Source: REDI01 sp038123735
GTDB taxonomy: Bacteria > Myxococcota_A > UBA796 > GCA-2862545
Length of the DNA: 33,598 bases
Reading direction: 5' to 3'
NCBI GenBank assembly: GCA_038123735.1
Contig: JAYPAP010000024.1
Location: 1 to 33,598, forward strand
A model generated the notes under the pieces. It was given only the letters and a program-made list of their open reading frames with translations, was not told the DNA's origin and made no database searches. Positions 8,767 to 15,221 of the stretch are shown piece after piece. The first letter of the stretch is position 1. Each line of letters starts with the position of its first letter. The position numbers were made by a program, and so were the translations under genes.

Positions 8767-8866
8767 AGCACACTCCGCGGGGTAGCCATATGTTGCCCAT
8801 AGACCTTTCCCCAGGTCATCCACTGCGGGTGCTGAGACCGGGCGATGGTGTGTTGGCCGCTTACCA

Positions 8867-10219
8867 TCAGAACGATCCCCCTTGGGATCGGACGTTGAGA
8901 CTCTGCTCAATGAGCCGGATCTTGTAGGCAGTATCTGGGTTTTCTTTAAGTGAGCGCTCGATCTTTCGGCATCCATGCTGCACCGTGGAGTGGTCGCGAC
9001 CGCCAAACTCTCGACCCAACTCTGGAAACGACAGATTGGTGTGCTTTCTAGCGAGGTACATCGCGATGTGTCGCGGGTCGGTGAGGGTGCGTGTGCGCTT
9101 CTTACCTGTGATATCCGCGCTACGGATGGAGTGAAAGCGAGCCACAGCCTCGATGATTCCTGGAACGGTGACCGATGAGGGAGCGCTTGCGAAGATGTTC
9201 GGTAATTTGCTTCTCGCAAATGAGAGGGTCAGCGGCTCTTGATAGAAGGTCTGGAGCGCCGCGAGACGCTTCAAAATCCCCTCGAGCTCTCGGATGTTGC
9301 CGGCCACTTTGTTCGCGATGCCGTCGGCGAGGTCGGTGGGTATTTGCACGCCAAATCCGTCGGCTTTTTGCCATAGGATCGCGAGGAGGGTCTCGCGGTC
9401 GGGTGCTTGCATGTCAGCGAGTAGGCCGCCTTCAAAACGAGTTCGCAGCCGGTCTTCAAGCTTTTCAATGTGCCGCGGCTCCACATCAGAGGTGAGCACG
9501 ATCTGCCGGCCAGAACCCTGCAGTGCGTTGAAGGTGTGGAAGAACTCCTCTTGGGTACGGTCTCGACCAGAGAGGAACTGGATGTCATCGACTAGGAGGA
9601 CAGTGCAGGACTTCCGGTACTTATTTCGGAATTCCTCCATGCGTTTGTAGCGCAGACCCTTGATCATGTCGTTCATGAAGTCCTCAGAGGTGACATAGAC
9701 GACGCGGGCAGAAGGGTCGCGCGCGAGCACCTTATTCCCAATAGCCTGCATGAGGTGGGTCTTCCCTAGGCCCGTGGAACCATAAATGAACAGAGGATTA
9801 TATTGTTTAGACGGAAAGTCTGCGACGGCTTGAGCGGCCGCATGGGCGAACTTGTTGCACTCGCCTACCACAAAATTGTCGAAGGTCTGGGACCGGACCA
9901 GGCCCAAGCCCTTTGGAATGGGCTCGGGTGTAGGGGTGTGGTCCGCCTGCGCGGTGAAGGACACCGGAGGGCTTTCGTGGGGAAATGTGTAGGTCAGGCG
10001 TATTTTTTCGCCGGATATAAATGAGGCGACTTCTTCGATCTGCGCCTGGTAATGTTCGGAGATCCAGTCGCGGTAATACGCATTTGCGACGAGGAGGGTC
10101 AGCTCGTCGCCATCGTGTTTGACCAGTTTCGCCGGCCTAAGCCAGATCTCGACATTTTGTGCCCCAATTCTGGGGGTCATCGCGTCGAGCACGGCTTGCC
10201 ATCGGGCGAGCAGGTCCAT
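8867..10219 (-). CDS. dnaA: Chromosomal replication initiator protein DnaA
   Basis: DnaA opens the chromosomal origin as an ATP-bound helical assembly. The 450-residue protein has domain I (LARWQAVLDAMTPRIGAQNVEIW...RP) and a short proline-rich domain II (about residues 82-105). The AAA+ domain has Walker A GSTGLGKT at 147-154 and Walker B VLLVDDIQF around 207-215. Domain IV has the DnaA-box-binding signature GGRDHSTVQHGCRKIE near the end. The frame stays open for 94 more codons upstream, but that extension has no domain-I similarity. The ATG at 10219 has AGGA five bases upstream and aligns with known DnaA starts. It is divergent from rpmH, with a 404-base gap. Confidence 0.97.
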   Translation of the reverse strand: MDLLARWQAVLDAMTPRIGAQNVEIWLRPAKLVKHDGDELTLLVANAYYRDWISEHYQAQIEEVASFISGEKIRLTYTFPHESPPVSFTAQADHTPTPEPIPKGLGLVRSQTFDNFVVGECNKFAHAAAQAVADFPSKQYNPLFIYGSTGLGKTHLMQAIGNKVLARDPSARVVYVTSEDFMNDMIKGLRYKRMEEFRNKYRKSCTVLLVDDIQFLSGRDRTQEEFFHTFNALQGSGRQIVLTSDVEPRHIEKLEDRLRTRFEGGLLADMQAPDRETLLAILWQKADGFGVQIPTDLADGIANKVAGNIRELEGILKRLAALQTFYQEPLTLSFARSKLPNIFASAPSSVTVPGIIEAVARFHSIRSADITGKKRTRTLTDPRHIAMYLARKHTNLSFPELGREFGGRDHSTVQHGCRKIERSLKENPDTAYKIRLIEQSLNVRSQGGSF

Positions 10220-10251
10220 GGGAGTCCTTCGGTCAAACGGTAGAAGTAGCG

Positions 10252-10280
10252 AGTATAAACGATTGGACGGGTGTTTTGAG
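10252..10280 (-). promoter_or_regulatory. Candidate dnaA promoter
   Basis: The minus strand has a -10 element TATACT (10252-10257), 33 bases upstream of the dnaA ATG. That would give a 5' leader of about 26 bases. A 17-base spacer leads to CTCAAA, a poor -35 (3 of 6). The -10 is a strong match; the -35 is not. Confidence 0.45.
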
Positions 10281-10345
10281 AGACTCGGAAGGAGTCCGCC
10301 ATCCGCGACGACCACGTTAGCAGTCTGGGGCCCGCCGTCATGCAG

Positions 10346-10354
10346 TTTTCCACA
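10346..10354 (+). promoter_or_regulatory. DnaA box (TTTTCCACA)
   Basis: TTTTCCACA differs from the consensus TTATCCACA at one position. It lies about 90 bases upstream of the candidate dnaA -10 and just upstream of the TAAAAT that may serve rpmH. It could mediate dnaA autoregulation or be part of the origin. It is the only 8-of-9 match I found in the two origin-candidate spaces. Confidence 0.55.
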
Positions 10355-10623
10355 GGCGACCTGGCTAGCCTCGATAAAATAAGGGTCTGAACTACAGTGT
10401 GTCGATGTGCGAACTTGATGTTGTTGCGGTTCTAAGCGATGGGAGAGCTTGGGCTCGGGTGCGGTGGTCGACTGGATCCGTTTTCTTGCCGTGCTGCGCA
10501 CGATGCGATAACGGCGGGAGCCAGCGGGGCGTGCGGAAGAGGCAGCCCCAAATCATGCAGGAGCCAGTGCCAGACTGGGCGAGCAATCGTCAGCAGCAAA
10601 GGGCAATCTCCTGGGAGGAATTA

Positions 10624-10779
10624 ATGAAGCGCACATACCAACCATCGAACATTAAGCGGAAGCGCACCCACGGTTTCCGTGCTCGCATGAAGACCCCAGG
10701 TGGGCGTAACGTTCTGAGTGCTCGCCGCCGCAAGGGGCGTAAGCGCTTGGTCGTGGCAGTAGCTAGCAAGCACAGCTAG
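10624..10779 (+). CDS. rpmH: 50S ribosomal protein L34
   Basis: L34 is a small basic protein of the large ribosomal subunit. The 51-residue sequence MKRTYQPSNIKRKRTHGFRA, continuing RMKTPGGRNVLSARRRKGRKR, matches the family throughout. It is about five residues longer than in E. coli because of a C-terminal VAVASKHS tail. The ATG has GGGAGGA about seven bases upstream, a very strong ribosome site as expected for a ribosomal protein. It heads the rpmH-rnpA-yidC-jag-mnmE operon. rnpA starts three bases after its stop. Confidence 0.97.
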   Translation: MKRTYQPSNIKRKRTHGFRARMKTPGGRNVLSARRRKGRKRLVVAVASKHS

Positions 10780-10782
10780 TCG

Positions 10783-11139
10783 TTGACGCGGGGCGCACGA
10801 TTCCCGCGCGCCATCCGACTGCGCAAACGGCCGGATTTCGTTCGGGTTCAGAGCAGTGGCTCGCGGCTGAAGTCGCGGGACATGGTTGCCTGTTGGTCAG
10901 ATTCGGCAGGTGAGTCGCCTCGAATCGGTATCACCGTGAGTCGTCGGGTGGGTAACGCCGTCGTACGCAACCGGGTCAAGCGATGGCTCCGGGAATCTGT
11001 ACGCCAGTACGATCAAACGCTTCCTCATGTGGATGTGGTGTTTATCTCCCGCCCGAGTGCCCAGCGCGCAGGATTTATCCGCCTCAAGGACCAAGTCGAA
11101 CACGCGCTCAATACGATCAGCCGTCGAGTGGAGTGCTGA
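10783..11139 (+). CDS. rnpA: Ribonuclease P protein component
   Basis: RnpA is the basic protein subunit of RNase P, which matures tRNA 5' ends. The 118-residue protein has FPRAIRLRKRPDFVRV at the start, the central PRIGITVSRRVGNAVVRNRVKRWLRE containing the RNR motif that contacts RNase P RNA, and a DVVFISRP strand. The start is TTG at 10783, three bases after the rpmH stop, with no clear ribosome site. Translation is therefore probably coupled to rpmH, which would keep RnpA far below L34. yidC follows after three bases; no yidD gene sits between them. Confidence 0.94.
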   Translation: MTRGARFPRAIRLRKRPDFVRVQSSGSRLKSRDMVACWSDSAGESPRIGITVSRRVGNAVVRNRVKRWLRESVRQYDQTLPHVDVVFISRPSAQRAGFIRLKDQVEHALNTISRRVEC

Positions 11140-11142
11140 GTC

Positions 11143-12885
11143 ATGGATCGTCGCACCATAGTCGCTGTAGCCCTGATGCTCGCCGTTTGGTGGGTGTTCA
11201 TGATCTTCCAGCCGGACCCACCCGCAGCCCTCCTCGAGACCGATGCGCCGGCCGCGGGCGGAGAAACTGAGGATAATACCGCTTCTGATGCTCCTGCCGA
11301 GCCGGGGGGCGCTCCTGTTGAAGCGCCCTCACCGTCTGCTGTACCCGCACGCGTGGTCTCGCTCGAAGCCTGTGGCATTACCTCCAAGGTCGGCTCGACA
11401 GGTGGGTATATTCACGGAGCCACGGTCGATGATTTCGAGGGCCCCTACCAGGTCAATGCCATCTACATGTACCTTTGGGGACTGGTGACGGGCGGAGACG
11501 CAGCTTGGTCGCCGTATGGAGATGACCCTGGGCCACAGCCGTTAGGAACGGAAAAGGCACGATATTTCGGTATGGGCTCCGGTGATTACTCGGTGGGAGC
11601 GGCGGATGTTCTGATCTCAGAGGAGGCCGATGGGGCGATGGTCCTGACCGGGCAAACCCGAGATGGCATCCAGGTTCGTCGTACGATTCGAGTACGTGAC
11701 GGGGATCCCTGTGTCGTCGAGATCGAGGCCACCTGGACCAACGCTTCGTCGCAGGACTTCACGAAGCCGATCTGGATGCAGCTCCACGATGACCTTCCGC
11801 CAAATGCCAACGCTTACGAGCATGCATTCCGTCCGTACTGGTCGGTCGATGAAGGCACTTGGAATAGCTACTCCTACCCCAATACTGGCGGTTGGATGGG
11901 CCTTTACAAACCCCTCGATGCGCCAGATGAGATCGATGGTTCGGTGGATTGGTTTGGGATGTCAGACGGGTATTTCTCCGTCGTAGCGGTACCTACCGGC
12001 GAAAATAAAGGTCGCTTGGTGCTTACCCCCATCAAGACTCCTGAGGTTCGCGAGGATGCGAACGGCGAGACGGCTCCGTTGACCCTATTCGGGCATCACT
12101 ACGTGGTGGATGGGCTTAAAGCGGGTGCTTCGGTCACAGAGGGCTTCACGGTCTACATGGGCCCTAACGATACCGCCACCCTCCAGAAGGTGGACGATAC
12201 GCTATATTACTTGGTCGACCTTGGGTGGTTCGCATTCTTTGGGCGACCATTGCTGTGGTTGCTCAAGTTCTTCTACAGCGTGATCGGCAACTGGGGTCTC
12301 TCGATCATCGCGTTGACCTTCGTCATTAAGCTGGCCTTCTTCCCGCTGACCCAGATGGCATACGTCTCGAGCCAGAAGATGAGCGCCCTTCAGCCGCAAA
12401 TGAAGGAAATCCGGGCGAAATATGCTGATAATCAGCAAGAGCTCAATCAGAAGACGATGGAGTTGTTCCGGGAGAACAAGGTCAGTCCGCTCGGCGGATG
12501 TCTTCCGATGCTCCTCCAGATGCCGATCTGGATCTCGTTGTACCGGGTCCTGCTGACATCCGTGGACCTTTACCACACCGAATTCTTATACTTGAAGGAC
12601 CTCTCGGTGGCGGATCCGTACGCGATCCTGCCGCTGATCGTGGTCGGCTTGATGTTTGGGCAGCAACAATTGATGCCCACGAGCGCGAACATGGACCCCA
12701 CGCAGGCGCGAATGATGAAGTTCATGCCCGTCATTATCGGGTTCTTGTTCTTCACGTTCCCAAGCGGACTCGTCCTCTACATCTTTGTCAACACCTCGCT
12801 GACCATCGTTCAGCAGTGGTTCATCAAGCGCAGATTCGGCATGGCCGAGGCTGCGGCATCCGCGTCCGGGTCGGCCAAAAGTTAG
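11143..12885 (+). CDS. yidC: Membrane protein insertase YidC, Gram-negative type
   Basis: YidC inserts and folds inner-membrane proteins, alone or with SecYEG. The 580-residue protein starts with a membrane segment (IVAVALMLAVWWVFMIF, about residues 6-22). An acidic, Ala/Pro-rich linker and the large periplasmic beta domain follow, to about residue 350. The C-terminal insertase core has five membrane segments: near WFAFFGRPLLWLLKFF, NWGLSIIALTFVIKLAFFPL, the NPLGG-like SPLGGCLPMLLQMPIW block, DPYAILPLIVVGLMF and FMPVIIGFLFFTFPSGLVLY. The positively charged residue in the hydrophilic groove is Lys in FVIKLAFFPLT, where E. coli has Arg366. The ATG at 11143 is three bases after the rnpA stop. 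Confidence 0.96.
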   Translation: MDRRTIVAVALMLAVWWVFMIFQPDPPAALLETDAPAAGGETEDNTASDAPAEPGGAPVEAPSPSAVPARVVSLEACGITSKVGSTGGYIHGATVDDFEGPYQVNAIYMYLWGLVTGGDAAWSPYGDDPGPQPLGTEKARYFGMGSGDYSVGAADVLISEEADGAMVLTGQTRDGIQVRRTIRVRDGDPCVVEIEATWTNASSQDFTKPIWMQLHDDLPPNANAYEHAFRPYWSVDEGTWNSYSYPNTGGWMGLYKPLDAPDEIDGSVDWFGMSDGYFSVVAVPTGENKGRLVLTPIKTPEVREDANGETAPLTLFGHHYVVDGLKAGASVTEGFTVYMGPNDTATLQKVDDTLYYLVDLGWFAFFGRPLLWLLKFFYSVIGNWGLSIIALTFVIKLAFFPLTQMAYVSSQKMSALQPQMKEIRAKYADNQQELNQKTMELFRENKVSPLGGCLPMLLQMPIWISLYRVLLTSVDLYHTEFLYLKDLSVADPYAILPLIVVGLMFGQQQLMPTSANMDPTQARMMKFMPVIIGFLFFTFPSGLVLYIFVNTSLTIVQQWFIKRRFGMAEAAASASGSAKS

Positions 12886-12914
12886 CGACGGCGGCGCATT
12901 ATTAGGAGGTAAGT

Positions 12915-13874
12915 ATGGGTAAGGCTCCAGAGGGAGTAAATACGGTAGGCGTAGAAGGAAAGGATCTTCAGTCGGCGATTGATGCCGCAGCAGAAGAGCT
13001 TGGAGTGGGTAGCCACCAGGTAGGTCATACGCTCGATTTGGCGCACTTCCGCAGTGTGACCGGGACCTCAGTCGCGCGCGATACCGTCAAGATCATCGCG
13101 TGGGTTGATCCGGATGCGCCGGAAGAGGCTCCAGCACCGAAGAAGCCCAAGGCGAAAGCGAAGAAGGCAGATGACCAAGAGGTCGAGGCACAGGCTGAAG
13201 AAGCAGACACCGCGGAAGAGCCTGCGGAAGAAGAGGCCCCCGGAGAGGAAACCGAAGCGTCCAAGTTCGCGGTAACCTGGTTTGAAGGGCTCCTTGCAGC
13301 GCTGGCAGTCGAGGCGAAGGTCTCTGGCGAAGGTACCGATGAGCGCGTGCGGGTGCGCATCAAGCCCGAAGCTCGTGCCGGTCGCCTGATCGGTCGCCGC
13401 GGTTCAACCTTGGCTGCGGTTCGTCATCTGCTGTCGCTCGCTCTACAGAGCTACGGCGACTTCATTGTTGACGTAGACGTCGATGATCCACGCGATGAAG
13501 GCAAGAGCAAGGGTCGTGGCCGTGATCGTGACGACCGTCGCGCCAAGGGCCGCGATCGGGATGATCGTAAGGGCCGAGGCCGTGATCGCGATGACCGTCG
13601 TGGGCGAGGCCGTGACCGCGATGACCGTCGTGGGCGGGGGCGAGGCCGCGATCGTGACGAAAAGGGTAGTGGCTTGAGCGAAGATAAGCTGAAGGCCCTG
13701 GCTCGTCGGGCCGCCGAGAAGGCACTCGATACCGGAAAGACCATCACGATCAACCTTGAGCTCAACAGCTATGACCGTCGTATCGTTCACATGGAAGTCT
13801 CTGAGGTTTCCGGAGTGGCGACGCGTTCGGTCGAGCGCGGCGACCGCAAGGTTGTCCAGGTCGTCCCTAACTAA
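12915..13874 (+). CDS. jag: Jag (KhpB-like) RNA-binding protein with a decapeptide-repeat insert
   Basis: Jag/KhpB is a KH-R3H RNA-binding protein encoded next to yidC in many bacteria. Residues 1-65 are the Jag-N domain. Residues 70-116 are a Lys/Pro then Glu/Ala-rich disordered linker. Residues 118-192 are a KH domain with the GxxG loop IGRRGS. The C-terminal R3H domain (about 255-319) contains NSYDRRIVHMEV, with the Arg and His of the motif. Between KH and R3H there are five decapeptides (201-250) of RGRDRDDRRG type, not usual for this family. The ATG at 12915 has a near-perfect ribosome site (AGGAGGT at 12904-12910). mnmE starts 12 bases downstream. Confidence 0.93.
   Translation: MGKAPEGVNTVGVEGKDLQSAIDAAAEELGVGSHQVGHTLDLAHFRSVTGTSVARDTVKIIAWVDPDAPEEAPAPKKPKAKAKKADDQEVEAQAEEADTAEEPAEEEAPGEETEASKFAVTWFEGLLAALAVEAKVSGEGTDERVRVRIKPEARAGRLIGRRGSTLAAVRHLLSLALQSYGDFIVDVDVDDPRDEGKSKGRGRDRDDRRAKGRDRDDRKGRGRDRDDRRGRGRDRDDRRGRGRGRDRDEKGSGLSEDKLKALARRAAEKALDTGKTITINLELNSYDRRIVHMEVSEVSGVATRSVERGDRKVVQVVPN
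13515..13664 (+). repeat. Five in-frame 30-base repeats in jag
   Basis: Five units of exactly ten codons encode RGRDRDDRRA, KGRDRDDRKG, RGRDRDDRRG, RGRDRDDRRG and RGRGRDRDEK. Units three and four are identical in protein and nearly so in DNA, which points to recent slippage or recombination. Arginine-glycine and arginine-aspartate alternation is typical of disordered RNA-binding or condensate-forming segments. Confidence 0.9.
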
Positions 13875-13886
13875 GGGGGACCAGAG

Positions 13887-15221
13887 ATGAATGACGTCAT
13901 CGCGGCACTCGCCACGCCATGGGGGGTGGCCGCGTTGGCGTTGATCCGTCTGTCGGGTCACGACCTAGAGCGGGTGCTCCAGTCGTGTATGGAGACGATG
14001 GGAGGAACTCCCATCGCTGCCGGGCTCAACCGGCGGGTCAAGGTCGTGGGGCCGGATGGCGAGGCGCTCGATGACGGAGTGCTCAACTGGGTTTCGTCGG
14101 GGCGCACCTATACGGGCGAGCCAACGGCAGAGCTCACCGTCCACGGCAACCCCGTGATTGTTCGGGCAGTGCTGGATCGTCTCCAAGATGCCGGTGCGCG
14201 GATGGCGCGTCCCGGAGAATTCACGCGCCGGGCAGTGCTTCATGGCAAGGTGGACCTGGTTCAAGCAGAAGCGACGCGTCAGGTCATTCACTCGGCGACT
14301 ATCGATGGGGCGCGGCTGGCGCGGCGGGGGCTAGATGGGACGTTATCCGCCGTCTTTGGTTCATTGCGCACCGATCTAGTGGTCGCTGTTGCAGAGTTTG
14401 AGGCCCGGCTCGACTATCCGGCAGACGAACTCGCACTCGAGCACGATGAGAGCGTATTGGCTCGACTGGGCGCGGTCCGAGAACGGGCGCTTCAACTCGC
14501 GAGTACTTACTCAGCCGCGCGAGCCCGCGTAGAGGGCGCTCGGGTAGCCCTGGTTGGGCCGGTGAACGCTGGAAAATCGTCTCTGTTTAACCGTCTCCTT
14601 GGGCGGGATCGGGCGCTCGTCCATGATACGCCGGGGACCACACGGGATATTGTTGAAGCCACCATGGTTCAGGACGGTATCGCAGTCACCCTGATGGATA
14701 CTGCAGGAGAGCGGGAGACCACCGACCCTGTAGAGGCAGCCGGGCTGGAGATGGCGCGGAGCCTGTTGGCGGATGTTGACCTACATATTGTCGTTCTACG
14801 CGCCAAAGACGGGGCGCTTTCCGATGAAGAACGGGAGCTGTTGGATAGGACCCAGGCTCTGTCCAGGATCGTAGTGCTCAATGGTGTTGATCGGCCGCAT
14901 GAAGAGGTACCGTGTGATGTTCGGACCAGCGCGCTGCACCACCAGGGCATCACCGAGCTTCGCAGCCATATTACATCCAAGCTTGCGCATCAGGAGTTGG
15001 TAGCTGGCGATCTGATGATCGCGGACGTGCGTCAACGGGATCGCCTCCTCGAGGTGGCGCGAGGGTGTGAGGCCTCCATTGCGGGTCTTGAGGAAGCGGG
15101 AGTGGCCGTGGCAGCGGAGTGCTTGATGGAGGCGATCGACGCGATCGATGAGGTCACCGGTGCTGACTCTCGGGAAGAGGTCTTGGACGCGCTATTTGCC
15201 CGGTTCTGTATCGGAAAGTGA
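13887..15221 (+). CDS. mnmE: tRNA modification GTPase MnmE
   Basis: MnmE with MnmG modifies the wobble uridine (cmnm5U) in tRNAs. The 444-residue protein has an N-terminal folate-binding domain (IAALATPWGVAALALIRLSG, PGEFTRRAVLHGKVDLVQAE), a helical domain and an inserted G domain. The P-loop is GPVNAGKSS (224-232), switch I is TTRD, and G3 is DTAGERE, followed by the catalytic-type Glu in PVEAAG. G4 reads NGVD at 332-335 instead of NKxD. The C terminus is the required FCIGK with the functional cysteine. The ATG at 13887 follows GGGGGA. The last 30 bases overlap the convergent transporter gene. MnmG is not in the window, though in many chromosomes it follows. Confidence 0.95.
   Translation: MNDVIAALATPWGVAALALIRLSGHDLERVLQSCMETMGGTPIAAGLNRRVKVVGPDGEALDDGVLNWVSSGRTYTGEPTAELTVHGNPVIVRAVLDRLQDAGARMARPGEFTRRAVLHGKVDLVQAEATRQVIHSATIDGARLARRGLDGTLSAVFGSLRTDLVVAVAEFEARLDYPADELALEHDESVLARLGAVRERALQLASTYSAARARVEGARVALVGPVNAGKSSLFNRLLGRDRALVHDTPGTTRDIVEATMVQDGIAVTLMDTAGERETTDPVEAAGLEMARSLLADVDLHIVVLRAKDGALSDEERELLDRTQALSRIVVLNGVDRPHEEVPCDVRTSALHHQGITELRSHITSKLAHQELVAGDLMIADVRQRDRLLEVARGCEASIAGLEEAGVAVAAECLMEAIDAIDEVTGADSREEVLDALFARFCIGK

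Larger units (their letters stand above)
8555..8866. other. dnaA-dnaN intergenic region, candidate oriC or dnaN leader
   Basis: No gene fits in this 312-base space. It is unusually rich in symmetry: a hairpin at 8724-8766, a 12-base palindrome ATTCCCGGGAAT at 8698-8709, GGATATCC at 8640-8647 and AGATCT at 8599-8604. On the minus strand CCCCC is followed by TACTACTAC (8606-8626), the order of a GC-rich block and DnaA-trio at known origins. Three GATC sites fall within 20 bases (8590-8609). DnaA-box matches are poor: ATATCCACG at 8642 and TCATCCACT at 8816 are each 7 of 9, about what chance gives. Several bacteria keep oriC between dnaA and dnaN, so the location is plausible, but the assignment is inference. 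Confidence 0.4.
10220..10623. other. dnaA-rpmH divergent intergenic region
   Basis: This 404-base space separates the minus-strand replication genes from the plus-strand rpmH operon. In Pseudomonas-type chromosomes oriC lies here, so it is the second origin candidate. It contains one good DnaA box (10346-10354), a candidate dnaA promoter and a -10-like TAAAAT at 10375-10380 for rpmH. From about 10390 to 10610 I see no convincing promoter, terminator or RNA gene; this part may be a long rpmH leader. No DnaA-box cluster is visible. Confidence 0.5.

Noticed and set aside
8642..8824. DnaA boxes at 8642 and 8816
   Set aside because: Each matches the consensus at only 7 of 9 positions, about the number expected by chance in this space; kept only as weak context.
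10220..10501. N-terminal extension of dnaA by 94 codons
   Set aside because: The frame is open but the extra residues show no DnaA domain-I similarity, and ATG 10219 has a good ribosome site and aligns with known DnaA starts.
13515..13664. CRISPR-like or non-coding tandem repeat
   Set aside because: The units are contiguous without spacers, stay in frame and encode a coherent decapeptide inside jag.
13443..13961. Long antisense frames opposite jag, and many similar ones opposite other genes
   Set aside because: They mirror the codon pattern of well-supported genes, have repetitive composition and no family motifs.
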